A DNA stretch of 64,000 nucleotides from an uncultured Lachnospiraceae bacterium. GTDB taxonomy: Bacteria > Bacillota > Clostridia > Lachnospirales > Lachnospiraceae. The stretch is taken from NCBI GenBank assembly GCA_910577675.1, contig CAJTOR010000004.1, positions 1-64,000 of the forward strand, written 5' to 3'. Made by a program: the position numbers and the translations under genes. Shown piece after piece: positions 13,718-22,882 of the stretch (its first letter is position 1; every line of letters begins with the position of its first letter). The notes under the pieces are model-generated. The model made no database searches and was not told the DNA's origin. It saw nothing but the letters and a program-made list of their open reading frames with translations.

Positions 13718-16051
13718 CTATTTCCATCCCCCCTCCCCTGAGAGATAATTTTTCCAGTTGAAAATCCTTCCACCCCCAATCCGCACAGCGCCGCACTGCC
13801 AGGTGATAAGTGCTAAGGCATCCGCCTCTTTTATGCGGTCTAAGGTTTCTTTATGCGGGTGGTTGTAGCTGTTCTTTCTTCCACAGGAAATAATGGCAGT
13901 ATGCCCTGCAAAACATGAGAGAAGTTCCTCACAGCTCGAATAGCGCGAACCGTGGTGAGCCACTTTAAGATATCTCTTCCTCCCCGTCACAAGAAGCTCA
14001 AGCCGCAAAAGTTCCTCCGCCACCTTCCTCTCCTGCGCCGCCGGGATATCCCCGGTAAACAGGCAAAACTCTTTCTTTGTTGATAGCGCAAGCACCATGG
14101 AATTTTGATTTGCGTCCCCGAAATCCTCCCCCTTAAAAGGAGCAAGGCATCTCAGTTCTTCCCCTCCGTCAAACAAAAGCATATCGCCAGCAGAAAACAA
14201 AGCCCAATCAACCCCCGCATCTTTTATTTTTTTCAAAATATTAGAATATTTTTCCTCATCCCTTGCCGCCTCACTTGTAAGGATAATTGTCCCGATATAA
14301 ACCTCGGTCTTCCGGTCTTTGATATCGTCAAGCAGCTCGAGCAGCATACTGCAATGGTCATCATCCAAATGGCTGAGCAGCACATAGTCAAGTCCCGTTT
14401 TTCCATGATATTTCAGGTAGGGTATCAGGATATCCTCAGCAGCTCCTTTTTGTGAACTCCCCGCATCAATCAGAACTGTCATCCCCCCTTTCTCAAGCAC
14501 TGCACAATCCCCCTGCCCGACAGAAAGGTAGGTCACGGTAAACTCCCTTTTTCCTTTAATCAGGAAAGCGAAAAACAGCACAAGGAAAAACAAACACTTC
14601 CTGCCCCCTACTTTGCGGCACAGAAAATAGAAGCATAGAAGAAGCACATAATAGAGAACCATCTGCCAAAAAGACGGTCTTCCATAACAAAAACTATTTC
14701 CGGGCAGCCGGGCATTCAGGCTGCAAAGCGCCTCATATCCTTTTAAAAGCACATACGCGCCGCCCGCAAAGAAACTTCCTAAAGGGAGCGAAAAAACACC
14801 CAGGACACCGGTTAAGACAGCGAGCAGCAACAGCAGGCTTAAAAACGGGATAATAAGAAGGTTAAGAAACAGCGCATATACCGGTACCTCATAGTAAAAC
14901 CAGAATAAAAGCGGCAGGAGCACAAGCTGCACCCCGATATTTGCCGCAAGCTTAGAAAGCCCCATGCGCGCAAAGATCTCCGAGAACAGAAGGATACCGA
15001 GCACCGCGCCAAACGACAGCAAAAAACCTGCCTGAAAAAGTTTTAGCGGTTCCCTTAACAAGATTAACAGTGCCGCCACAGAAAGCCCGGTTGGCGCATC
15101 GTATGTTTTTCCCAAGGGGGCTGATAAAAGTGCAAGCAGCAGCATTGTGGCGGCACGCACCACGGAAATCCCGGCTCCCGTAAAAACACTGTACAAAAAC
15201 ACCATCGCACAGGCGGCTGCCGTCGCCACATTGCTGCCCGCGCCAAGTTTTTTCAATACCCTGTAAAAACCCATGCCAAGAAGGGAAAGATGCATCCCCG
15301 AAACGGCAAGGATATGGGAAAAACCGGCATCCTGGTACATCTTTCGCATCTGTTCGGTAAGCCCCCCTTTCTCCGCGAGGAACATTGCTTCAAGAACCCC
15401 GGCTTCCGCCTCCGGAAGCACCTTTTCATACACCTGCTTTATCCTTTGTTTTACTTTCCAGAGCACGGCGGACACACTCTTTTTTTCATCCAGAAGCCTC
15501 ACGGATTTTGCCGTGCCACGCGCGCTTATCCCCTGCGCTTTATAATAACTGTATTCATCAAACTGACCCGGATTATCCCCCCGCGACAATATGCTCCACT
15601 TTCCCTCCGACCAAACAATGCTTCCCGGGGCATAAAGCTCCCCCGGCGGCAGATAGACCAGTATTTTCTCCCCCCGCACCTTTGGCGCGCCTTCCATATA
15701 GTCAAGGCTTACCACCATGCGCCCGGTATTTTTCCCCTGCGCGCAGGAAACCACCCTGCCGCGCAGGGCACATTCCTTTGCTTCCTGCACATACCGCTCA
15801 AGCGAAGTTTCCGCCATCGCCCGCTGTACAAGCAGGAACCCTGCCATAAAAAAAAGGGGGGCAAGGAATATAAACCGGTCGGTCTTTATTATTTTTTTCA
15901 GCATCATAATAAGTTTTTTAAATGATAAGAAAAAGACGGGGGATAGAATTAAGAGAACCGGGAAGAGGCTTTCTACCTGCAAATTACCTCTCCCCGCAAG
16001 AATCCCGAAAAGATAAAAAAGCGTCAGCAAAACCAGTGGACGTTTTACCAT
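13718..16051 (-). CDS. comEC: DNA uptake channel protein ComEC/Rec2
   Basis: A polytopic membrane protein of about 777 residues. It has an N-terminal two-helix region with a soluble DUF4131 domain, and a central Competence-type membrane domain (ILAVSGMHLSLLGMGFYRVLKK is its hallmark, about residues 245-265). A C-terminal metallo-beta-lactamase fold carries SHLDDDHCSML and VAHHGSRYSS metal-site segments. In transformable bacteria ComEC forms the inner-membrane pore for single-stranded DNA and the MBL domain is thought to degrade the other strand. The ATG at 16051 has GGAAAGG 6 nt upstream; a GTG at 16072 is an alternative. It ends a cluster that opens with comEA. Confidence 0.95.
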   Translation of the reverse strand: MVKRPLVLLTLFYLFGILAGRGNLQVESLFPVLLILSPVFFLSFKKLIMMLKKIIKTDRFIFLAPLFFMAGFLLVQRAMAETSLERYVQEAKECALRGRVVSCAQGKNTGRMVVSLDYMEGAPKVRGEKILVYLPPGELYAPGSIVWSEGKWSILSRGDNPGQFDEYSYYKAQGISARGTAKSVRLLDEKKSVSAVLWKVKQRIKQVYEKVLPEAEAGVLEAMFLAEKGGLTEQMRKMYQDAGFSHILAVSGMHLSLLGMGFYRVLKKLGAGSNVATAAACAMVFLYSVFTGAGISVVRAATMLLLALLSAPLGKTYDAPTGLSVAALLILLREPLKLFQAGFLLSFGAVLGILLFSEIFARMGLSKLAANIGVQLVLLPLLFWFYYEVPVYALFLNLLIIPFLSLLLLLAVLTGVLGVFSLPLGSFFAGGAYVLLKGYEALCSLNARLPGNSFCYGRPSFWQMVLYYVLLLCFYFLCRKVGGRKCLFFLVLFFAFLIKGKREFTVTYLSVGQGDCAVLEKGGMTVLIDAGSSQKGAAEDILIPYLKYHGKTGLDYVLLSHLDDDHCSMLLELLDDIKDRKTEVYIGTIILTSEAARDEEKYSNILKKIKDAGVDWALFSAGDMLLFDGGEELRCLAPFKGEDFGDANQNSMVLALSTKKEFCLFTGDIPAAQERKVAEELLRLELLVTGRKRYLKVAHHGSRYSSCEELLSCFAGHTAIISCGRKNSYNHPHKETLDRIKEADALALITWQCGAVRIGGGRIFNWKNYLSGEGGWK

Positions 16052-16106
16052 CTTCGCCTTTCCGCCGGCCACAGCCGGACTTTTATTAATTTTACAATAC
16101 GATTTC

Positions 16107-17045
16107 TTACATTTCTGTTTCGATTAAGTCGAGGTTGCGCTCGAATACTTCGGGCATTTCAAAGGATTGATAACTTTTTTGCAATTCCCCGTTAACGCGT
16201 ATCTGCACCTTGTTCACATTCGGCAGCTCCACCAGGGAATTAACGATCGAGTACAGTACAACCGCCTCATTAACTCCCTCGGGCTTATCAAGGAACTTTC
16301 CTCCAAGATCAAGATAACAAACCCCCTCCCTCGTGCTGATTTTTGACAGTGTTGTCCCTTCCGGCAGCGCCGCGTACAGCCCCGCCGCGCGCTCCTCCTC
16401 AATCGGTCCATTAATCAGCTGCTCAACGACAAGCTGCTCCATCGGGATATTCGTGTTGTAACTGACCTGGCGGTGGGACTCGCGCAGTGCAGTGCCATCC
16501 TCGTTTGCAAAGTAGACCGACACATTTGCAACCTGCGTATAAAATTCCTCATCCGATGTATTGTCAATAAAGTCCTCCGCCTTCATCATCCCGACCGGTA
16601 CTTCACCGATCATATACGGAATACCATTCACGTAAAATTCCACGTAATCCACCCCATCCACCTGGCAGAAGGTCTTGACAAGTGCCGCGCGGACCAGGAT
16701 TTCCGTAATCCCGGAAAGGCTGCTGTAATTAGCATCAAAATTTAAGATAAGCTGCTCCGCCTCCCCGAATGTAAAATTGATTAGCGACACATTATCTGGG
16801 AGCAGCTTTTTTAGTTTCCGTCCCTCCGGCTCCTTCGCGAGTGCATCCACAAATTCCTGCACCTGCGCGTCGCGGAATGTCGCCTTCATCTCATAGCCTT
16901 CGGCAACAAGCTGCGTTTCCGCATCGTTCAAAAAATAGATACGCCCGCCCGCACTCTCCTTTGTTTCTTCCTCCCCGCAGCCTGAAAACCCGGTAGAGAT
17001 AAGGAGGAAAAAAACTGTAAACAGGAATATCACCCTACGCCCCAT
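16107..17045 (-). CDS. GerMN-domain lipoprotein (spore germination protein GerM-like)
   Basis: A 312-residue lipoprotein. It starts MGRRVIFLF and has signal peptide LLISTGFSGC (Cys about residue 22). Two GerMN-like domains follow, with the typical ends LVRAALVKTFCQVDGVDYVEFYVNG and AVVLYSIVNSLVELPNVNKVQIRVNGE. GerMN proteins in Bacillus take part in germination or sporulation, and also occur in non-sporulating species. The ATG at 17045 has GGAGGGG 6-8 nt upstream, while the longer frame starts at a TTG without one. It starts 14 bp after the histidine-kinase stop, so it is co-transcribed. Placement behind a WalK-like kinase suggests a cell-envelope role (inference). Confidence 0.85.
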   Translation of the reverse strand: MGRRVIFLFTVFFLLISTGFSGCGEEETKESAGGRIYFLNDAETQLVAEGYEMKATFRDAQVQEFVDALAKEPEGRKLKKLLPDNVSLINFTFGEAEQLILNFDANYSSLSGITEILVRAALVKTFCQVDGVDYVEFYVNGIPYMIGEVPVGMMKAEDFIDNTSDEEFYTQVANVSVYFANEDGTALRESHRQVSYNTNIPMEQLVVEQLINGPIEEERAAGLYAALPEGTTLSKISTREGVCYLDLGGKFLDKPEGVNEAVVLYSIVNSLVELPNVNKVQIRVNGELQKSYQSFEMPEVFERNLDLIETEM

Positions 17046-17058
17046 AGCTTTCCCCTCC

Positions 17059-18555
17059 CTAAGCAATATAGTTTAACGGAATGCGCACCGTAAACGTGGT
17101 TCCCTCGTTTTCCCTGCTGTAAACTTTGATAGTTCCTTTGTGGCGCAGAACCACGCTTTTTGTGATGGCAAGCCCAAGCCCCGTCCCGCCGCTCTCCCTA
17201 GAACGCGCCTTATCCACGCGGTAAAAGCGGTCAAAAACAAATGGCTGCGCTGCCTCCGGTATCCCAATCCCCGAATCAGAAACCGATATGTAAAAATACT
17301 TGTGGTCTGCATTTAATGATACGCGGACATTGCCGTCCTCAACATTATATTTGACCGCATTCTCAATAAGATTTGAAACTGCAAGCGACAATTTGACCTC
17401 ATCCACCTCCGCAAGTACCGGGCGGAAGCTTTCGAACACCAGTTCGATATTTCTATTCTTTGCAATCGGCTTGATGCGCTTTAATATTATTTCCATCAGC
17501 TCGTTAATCGAAACCTGGGCAATATGCATCTCAGCTTCCTTGCGGTCTAAGCGCACAAGTGATAAAAGGTCGTTGATAATCTTGTTTTCGCGCTCAATCT
17601 CGTCCGTGATATCAGAAAGGAATTCCCGGTACAGCTCTGCCGGGGCTTCCCCCTGCATGGTCAGCGAATCCGCAAGCACCTTGATGGATGTCATCGGCGT
17701 TTTCAGCTCATGCGAAACATTTGACACAAACTCCTGTCTCGATTCCTCCACTTTCTTCATCTGCAAGAGCATCTCGTTAAAGGAGTCCGAAATGCGCTTG
17801 ACCTCATAAAAACCGCCGATAGAAACAGTGTCTTCTAGGTATCCGTCCGTTACATGCTGGATGGAGGCAACAATGGATTTAAACGGTTTCGTCATCCTTC
17901 CCGAAACAAAGAACGCAACAAAGGCAGCAACGAGCAATGTGACCACGTCAAAAATAAATACAGAATGCCCCACATGGTTTACCACCGCGTTTTCCCTCTC
18001 TAAGGAAGCGCGCAGTATAATCGCACCCACATTTGTATTTTCTGCGCCTTTTACCGGAAGAGTCAGCTCAATATGATCCTCCCCCTCCTTAACCTGGCAG
18101 ACATGCATCCCGCGGATACACTCGATAACTTCGCGCGAAAGCAGGATCTTGCCCTGCTCGTTGTTAAATGTGTCAGCCACCACTTTAAGGTTTCCGTCCA
18201 CCACCAGGATACGCCCGTCAAAAATATCGGCTGCCACAGAAAGCTCCGTTGTAACCTCCGCTCCCTGCGCCGCGAGATATCCCGACGATACAATCTGGTT
18301 TGAGAGAAACTTCCCGTACTCCTGCACTTCCGAAATCCTGCCGGACATTGCTTCTTCCCTGCAAACGGCAGATATCCCGACAGTCACAGCGAAAAGTGCC
18401 GTCCCCACAGTAAAAAAAATCAGCGCAAACAGCGCGACCCTCATACTCAACAGGTGTTCCAACTTTTTCTTCAATTGATATTTACCGGATATTTTATTCC
18501 ATATCCCCCGCGCTTTCTTATTTTTTTGCCCCGGCATGCCCTCTCGCTTTCCCAA
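17059..18555 (-). CDS. Membrane sensor histidine kinase (WalK/PhoR-like)
   Basis: A 498-residue kinase with two membrane helices (about residues 38-60 and 195-217) flanking an extracellular sensor of about 135 residues. These are followed by a HAMP-type linker, a HisKA domain with phospho-accepting His in FVSNVSHELKTPMTS, and an ATPase domain with N box NLIENAVKYN, G1 DSGIGIP and G2 GGTGLGLAI. A TTG at 18555 has AAAGGAG 7 nt upstream and fits better than the ATG six codons on. It starts 12 bp after the response-regulator stop. The pair resembles WalRK of Firmicutes, but the YycH, YycI and YycJ genes of a classical walRK locus are missing, so the equivalence is tentative. Confidence 0.9.
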   Translation of the reverse strand: MGKREGMPGQKNKKARGIWNKISGKYQLKKKLEHLLSMRVALFALIFFTVGTALFAVTVGISAVCREEAMSGRISEVQEYGKFLSNQIVSSGYLAAQGAEVTTELSVAADIFDGRILVVDGNLKVVADTFNNEQGKILLSREVIECIRGMHVCQVKEGEDHIELTLPVKGAENTNVGAIILRASLERENAVVNHVGHSVFIFDVVTLLVAAFVAFFVSGRMTKPFKSIVASIQHVTDGYLEDTVSIGGFYEVKRISDSFNEMLLQMKKVEESRQEFVSNVSHELKTPMTSIKVLADSLTMQGEAPAELYREFLSDITDEIERENKIINDLLSLVRLDRKEAEMHIAQVSINELMEIILKRIKPIAKNRNIELVFESFRPVLAEVDEVKLSLAVSNLIENAVKYNVEDGNVRVSLNADHKYFYISVSDSGIGIPEAAQPFVFDRFYRVDKARSRESGGTGLGLAITKSVVLRHKGTIKVYSRENEGTTFTVRIPLNYIA

Positions 18556-18567
18556 CCCACAGCTCCT

Positions 18568-19272
18568 TTATATACTCTGGAAATAATATCCAACTCCCCA
18601 TTTCGTGTGAACAAACTTAGGGTCGCTCGGATTCTCCTCAATCTTCTCGCGCAGTCTGCGGATATGTACATCCACGGTGCGCACATCACCCGGATAATCG
18701 TATCCCCACACCGTCCTAAGAAGATTATCCCGGCTGTAAACACGGTTTGGGTTAAAGACAAGAAGTTCGAGCAGATCGTACTCCTTCGTGGTCAGATTGA
18801 CTTCCACACCGCGGATATAGACGCGCCTGCCCTCCTTGTCAATTCGCAGGTCACCGAACTCCACGGTGCTGCGCACCCTTCCCACCGCCTCCTTCTCCGC
18901 TCCTTTTTTCTCATTGCGGCGGATAATCGCCTTGATCCGCGCCTTGACTTCAAGAATATTAAAAGGCTTTGTAATATAATCGTCCGCGCCGTACTCAAGC
19001 CCCAGTATCTTATCCATATCATCGCCCTTTGCAGTCAGCATGATAATGGGCATATCCGAAAATTCCCGTATCTGCTGGCAGACCTCAAAGCCGTTCATCT
19101 TAGGCAGCATCACGTCCAGAAGCACGATATCGTAATCATTCCTGCGCGCCGCCGCAAGTCCTTCCTCCCCATCATAGGCTGTATCCACTTCCATGCCGTC
19201 CTGCTCCAGGCTAAAGCGGATTCCTTTAACAATCAGTTTTTCATCATCCACAACCAGTACTTTCTTCCCCAT
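18568..19272 (-). CDS. OmpR-family response regulator (WalR-like)
   Basis: A 234-residue regulator. The receiver domain has acidic pocket Asp9/Asp10, phospho-acceptor Asp53 in VLLDVMLP, switch Thr in MLTAKGD and Lys in ITKPFN. The C-terminal winged helix carries LTTKEYDLLELLVFNPNRVYSRDNLL and DVRTVDVHIRRLREKIE, the recognition helix typical of the WalR/PhoP group. It lies directly upstream of its kinase. The recognition-helix similarity to WalR suggests TGTWAH-type direct-repeat targets; one such near-match lies upstream of the ABC operon in this window (inference). Confidence 0.93.
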   Translation of the reverse strand: MGKKVLVVDDEKLIVKGIRFSLEQDGMEVDTAYDGEEGLAAARRNDYDIVLLDVMLPKMNGFEVCQQIREFSDMPIIMLTAKGDDMDKILGLEYGADDYITKPFNILEVKARIKAIIRRNEKKGAEKEAVGRVRSTVEFGDLRIDKEGRRVYIRGVEVNLTTKEYDLLELLVFNPNRVYSRDNLLRTVWGYDYPGDVRTVDVHIRRLREKIEENPSDPKFVHTKWGVGYYFQSI

Positions 19273-19306
19273 TACAGATTCTGCTCCTTTTCCCTAAATG
19301 CCCTGA

Positions 19307-20056
19307 TTATTTCCCCACTGTTATACGGTTACATATTATGCGGTCGCATAACTTTTTATATATACTTTCCTTAATCCCGGGAACCTGCATCAGTTCCTCG
19401 CAGGAGGCAAATGCCCCCCGTTCCTTCCGGTAAGCCAAAATAGCCTCCGCCTTCGCCTTTCCTATGCCGGGAAGTGTCATAAACTCTTCCTCCCCCGCCG
19501 TATTGATATCCACATATCCTACATCATCCGTCGGTGTCTTGGGGTTCCCCTCCCCATCAGCAGATATGCTCCCCCCATCCCCTTCTGGGGCAGTCCCCTC
19601 CGCCAGAAATGTTTCTGCCTCCTCCACATCCGGGACATAGATTTTTTGCCCGTCCGCTATCTTCTTTGCCAGATTTAAATAATCCCTCGCGGCTTTGGGC
19701 GAAAAATCCCCCGCACACAAAACTGCGTCCGCAACGCGGGAACCTGCGGGCAAAGAATATACGCCCGGCTTATTTACCGCACCGCAGACATGTACATAAA
19801 TCATATCCCCGGATTTTTCCTCTTCTTGCTTCTCAGATTCCGGCGGGGATTGCGATAAATTTACAATTTTTCCCAATTTCCCAATCTCACCCAAATCTTT
19901 CGTTCTTTCCATGTCAAAACCATCTTTTGTGTTTTGCAAAACCATTTCTGCCCCATTTTTCTGCCCCGGCATTTTATCCGTGCAAAGATAAAAAATTCCC
20001 GCAGCTACTACAAAAATAATACAGAAAATCCATTTTGCCAAATTGCCTTTTTTCAT
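19307..20056 (-). CDS. comEA: Competence protein ComEA with SLBB and helix-hairpin-helix domains
   Basis: A 249-residue membrane-anchored DNA receptor with one N-terminal helix (about 8-25). An SLBB domain (VHVCGAVNKPGVYSLPAGSRVADAV, about 88-140) is followed by an acidic linker and two helix-hairpin-helix motifs (VDINTAGEEEFMTLPGIGKAKAEAILAYR and FASCEELMQVPGIKESIYKKL). ComEA binds double-stranded DNA outside the membrane and hands it to ComEC, which is four genes downstream. It is the first gene after the promoter at 20118-20146. The insertion of a two-component system and a GerM-like gene between comEA and comEC is unusual. Confidence 0.95.
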   Translation of the reverse strand: MKKGNLAKWIFCIIFVVAAGIFYLCTDKMPGQKNGAEMVLQNTKDGFDMERTKDLGEIGKLGKIVNLSQSPPESEKQEEEKSGDMIYVHVCGAVNKPGVYSLPAGSRVADAVLCAGDFSPKAARDYLNLAKKIADGQKIYVPDVEEAETFLAEGTAPEGDGGSISADGEGNPKTPTDDVGYVDINTAGEEEFMTLPGIGKAKAEAILAYRKERGAFASCEELMQVPGIKESIYKKLCDRIICNRITVGK

Positions 20057-20117
20057 ACGGAAACACCCTTTCCCTTCCGGTGCCCCGCAGATTGTACCCT
20101 CAATACAACTTACTTAT

Positions 20118-20146
20118 ATTGTACTGGATTCCCGCCCTCTTTACAA
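20118..20146 (-). promoter_or_regulatory. Promoter of the comEA-comEC cluster
   Basis: Minus strand TTGTAA (20146-20141), 17-bp spacer, TACAAT (20123-20118). The start is about 55 bp before the comEA ATG. Confidence 0.65.
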
Positions 20147-20220
20147 GTGCATTTTTTATTAAATTTTAATTTATTTTTCCCGAAGGGCTTTGTTAAAATC
20201 CTCCAAATCCGCAATGCCTT

Positions 20221-20664
20221 TCACGCTTCTTTCGACCACTGGAACAGAATAATACCCCCGACCACCAGCACAAGTGCGATTAACTTTCGCCAGGCAAATT
20301 CTACCTTATCCGTACCAAACAGACCAAACAACTCAATAAGGTAGGATGCGATAAGCTGCGATGTCACTATAATCATCGCCGACTGCGCCGGTCCTAACAT
20401 TGCAACACTTTTTATCACCGTGTAAGTTATCGCTATGCCAATCACACCCCCAAGCAGCATATATTTCCCGTCAATTTTAAAAAGACTTGCGAACGGAGCC
20501 TGTTTTCCTGCAAACAGCCAAGCGGCAAGACTGACTAAAAGTGCGGTAAACTGCACAAAAGTCGCTGTCGTCCAGATACTGGTCTGCTTTGTGACCCCAG
20601 TATTAAAAACGCCCTGGATGCTCATCATAGCACCGGACAATATCGCAATAATAATCCCTATCAT
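20221..20664 (-). CDS. DMT-superfamily membrane protein (YdcZ/DUF606 type)
   Basis: A 147-residue protein with five predicted helices. Family features are MIGIIIAILSGAMMSIQGVFNTG at the N-terminus and LGPAQSAMIIVTSQLIASYLIELFG. YdcZ-type proteins are half-size drug/metabolite transporter units, usually acting as pairs; the substrate is unknown. Its ATG comes immediately after the T-run of the trmO terminator, and its only ribosome site lies in the descending arm of that hairpin. Expression therefore probably depends on opening the hairpin. Confidence 0.85.
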   Translation of the reverse strand: MIGIIIAILSGAMMSIQGVFNTGVTKQTSIWTTATFVQFTALLVSLAAWLFAGKQAPFASLFKIDGKYMLLGGVIGIAITYTVIKSVAMLGPAQSAMIIVTSQLIASYLIELFGLFGTDKVEFAWRKLIALVLVVGGIILFQWSKEA

Positions 20665-20666
20665 AG

Positions 20667-20712
20667 CAAAAACCTGCCTTCCTTTTTTGCTCAGTATCTT
20701 CGGAAAGCAGGC
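20667..20712 (-). terminator. trmO terminator overlapping the ribosome site of the YdcZ-like gene
   Basis: On the minus strand the arm CCTGCTTTCC (20711-20702) pairs with GGAAGGCAGG (20682-20673) with one wobble, followed by a T-run (20672-20668). The start codon of the next gene is at 20664, so AAGGAAGG in the second arm serves as both terminator stem and ribosome site. Confidence 0.75.
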
Positions 20713-20719
20713 TTTTTAT

Positions 20720-21412
20720 TCATTTTTTAAGCATGGCCACATCGCACACTGTCAAAAGATCCCCATCCACAAAAAAACGGATATTATACCCCGCGTACTC
20801 CATCCCATAAATTCTGCTCTTATCATGCTGGTAAGCCGGGCGCGGGTCGGCGGACAAAAGACCGCAGACCGCAGCCGCCGTTTCCTCTTTTAGCTGCTCC
20901 CTCAATTCCTTCGGGAAATCGATTCTAAGTTTATGCTCCTTATATTGATCGGCAAAACCACATTTTGCATCCGGGTGGCTGTCCGTATATGCAAGGTAGG
21001 GCTTGATATCATAGATCGGTGTCCCATCCATCAGGTCCGCCCCCGCTACAAGTAACACCGGTCCGCTTTCCCCATCCTCCACAAGGTCGAGCAGACGCAC
21101 ACAGGAAAGCCCGATGGGATTTGGCCGAAACGGCGAGCGCGTCGCAAATACCCCCACGCGCGTATTGCCTCCTAGCCTCGGCGGCTTCACCGTCGGCGAC
21201 CATCTCCCAACATGCTCCGAAAACTCCCACAAAAGCCAGAGATGCGAATATAAAAGAATCCCCCGAAATGCATTGATATCCCGGTATTCCCTCAAAAACT
21301 CAATACTGGAAATTACCTCCTCCACCATACCGCTCTGTCTGGGAATCCCAAACTTTTCGGAAAATGCATTATGTATATGTGCAATAGGCTTAAAAAAACT
21401 TTCTTCCTCCAT
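20720..21412 (-). CDS. trmO: tRNA (N6-threonylcarbamoyladenosine-37) N6-methyltransferase
   Basis: A 230-residue UPF0066/TsaA-type SAM-dependent enzyme. It methylates t6A at position 37 of threonine tRNAs. The hallmark is GVFATRSPFRPNPIGLSCVRL (about residues 88-108), followed by DLMDGTPIYDIKPYLAYTDS, both strongly conserved in TrmO. The first half is the single-sheet SAM-binding fold. It stands alone with its own terminator. Confidence 0.9.
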   Translation of the reverse strand: MEEESFFKPIAHIHNAFSEKFGIPRQSGMVEEVISSIEFLREYRDINAFRGILLYSHLWLLWEFSEHVGRWSPTVKPPRLGGNTRVGVFATRSPFRPNPIGLSCVRLLDLVEDGESGPVLLVAGADLMDGTPIYDIKPYLAYTDSHPDAKCGFADQYKEHKLRIDFPKELREQLKEETAAAVCGLLSADPRPAYQHDKSRIYGMEYAGYNIRFFVDGDLLTVCDVAMLKK

Positions 21413-21488
21413 CCCTAACCTCCCACCCCTCTATACCACCAAAACAAACCTCTTCCCCTCCCCACCAAAAACAGTCCTTGCACCCGCC

Positions 21489-21544
21489 AATATGAAAGGG
21501 GTAGTCTACTCCCCCCATCTCCACCCTACCGCCCCTTTCATATT
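21489..21544. terminator. 13-bp perfect stem-loop abutting the ABC permease stop
   Basis: AATATGAAAGGGG (21489-21501) and CCCCTTTCATATT (21532-21544) are perfectly complementary and end one base before the stop codon of the permease. No T-run follows on the minus strand. Likely the 3' end structure of the ABC operon. Confidence 0.6.
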
Positions 21545-22882
21545 CTATCCTTCGCTCTTCATCGCTTCGATTGCACTGATCTTTGTCGCGCGCCTCGCCG
21601 GCAGATACCCTGAGAACACACCAACCATAATCGCCACAACAAGCGCGGCAAACGGCAGCCAGAACGGGATCATACAGTACGCCGCACCCTCCTGCGCACT
21701 GCCCCCGATCAGGGATGTGAGGGAACCCAAAAACTTTCCGCCGTACTTGTTGAGAAGATGCGAAAACAGATAGCTTAGCCCCACACCCATCAAACCTCCG
21801 ATAAAGCCGATAATGCCCGCCTCAAAGAGGAAGAGCTTCTTGATATCGCGGATATAACAGCCGAGCACCTTCATAATACCGATTTCCTTTGTGCGCTCGT
21901 AAATTGACATAATCATCGTGTTCGCAATATTGATCGCTGCCACCAAAAATGCTACCGCACCGATGGCAAGGAACACTTTCTGAAGCATCGCGGATGTATC
22001 AAGCATCGGCTGTATGTACTGCATATCACTCTCGGTCAGATATCCGAGTGCCTCGATCTCTTCCTGAACCTTGGTAACATTCTTCATACTGTCCACATTG
22101 ATCTGGATACTCTCATATTCCTCGAGCGCTTTAAGTGCCTTCTTTCGGTTTGCAGCGCCAAGAGTATAGGCATATTCCTTGTACAGCTTCTTATAAAAAT
22201 CCAGATCCATATAGCAGTAATATGAATACTCCCAGTCATCGCACGCTGCAATTTTTCCATAGTTGCGCACCACGTAATTAAACTCTTTCTTGCCCGAACC
22301 CTGATTGTCCTCATAATAATCATCGAACTTAAAAGAAATGCGGTCCTTTTCAAGGTCAATCACCTTGGTCTTATAATTTCTGCCCTGATAATAATAGAAA
22401 TTATTGAGCGACTCAAAGCCGTATACAATAACCTCATTATTCTCCGGGGTCGGGTAGACACCGGACTCAAGTGCCGGAAATCCAAAGTCCTCCCATGTGG
22501 AACAGTCCATAATCCTCATCTGTCCCCAGGTCTGGTACTTCCCGCTCTTTAGCTGAAGACTCTTTTCGATTACAGGCGAAACTGCCCGCACATGATCCAT
22601 TTCCTTAACCTGTTTGACCAGCCCGTCATCGAGCTTCTGCTTGCGCTCCTGGTAAACCCCGTCGTCATCCGCCACCCATGAATTCTTGCGGATTGTAATA
22701 ATCGTCATGCGCCCGTTCTGCATAATCTGCTGCTCGAAATTGTAATTTAACCCCTGCCCGATCGCAACCATCAGCATAATCGAGATCGTGCCGATCACCA
22801 CGCCGATAACGGTCAGGGCGGTACGCGCTTTCCGTCTGCCGAGATTGCGCAGCCCCATCTTAATCAAATCGCTAATTTTCAT
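21545..22882 (-). CDS. ABC transporter permease, MacB/FtsX type
   Basis: A 445-residue permease from MKISDLIKMG with the MacB topology. Helix 1 lies near residues 18-40 (ALTVIGVVIGTISIMLMVAIGQG), followed by a periplasmic-type extracellular domain of about 250 residues and three C-terminal helices containing TMIMSIYERTKEIGIMKVLGC, the FtsX-family coupling segment. MacB-type systems do not move solutes through a pore but transmit ATP hydrolysis to extracellular partners. The ATG at 22882 lies inside the end of the Gly-rich gene (11-bp overlap). Partners are the ATPase at 26192-27271 and the CARDB-type protein between them. Confidence 0.9.
   Translation of the reverse strand: MKISDLIKMGLRNLGRRKARTALTVIGVVIGTISIMLMVAIGQGLNYNFEQQIMQNGRMTIITIRKNSWVADDDGVYQERKQKLDDGLVKQVKEMDHVRAVSPVIEKSLQLKSGKYQTWGQMRIMDCSTWEDFGFPALESGVYPTPENNEVIVYGFESLNNFYYYQGRNYKTKVIDLEKDRISFKFDDYYEDNQGSGKKEFNYVVRNYGKIAACDDWEYSYYCYMDLDFYKKLYKEYAYTLGAANRKKALKALEEYESIQINVDSMKNVTKVQEEIEALGYLTESDMQYIQPMLDTSAMLQKVFLAIGAVAFLVAAINIANTMIMSIYERTKEIGIMKVLGCYIRDIKKLFLFEAGIIGFIGGLMGVGLSYLFSHLLNKYGGKFLGSLTSLIGGSAQEGAAYCMIPFWLPFAALVVAIMVGVFSGYLPARRATKISAIEAMKSEG

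Noticed and set aside
20057..20220. Possible small gene in the gap between comEA and the YdcZ-like gene
   Set aside because: Only the comEA promoter and AT-rich DNA are seen; no frame with a ribosome site.
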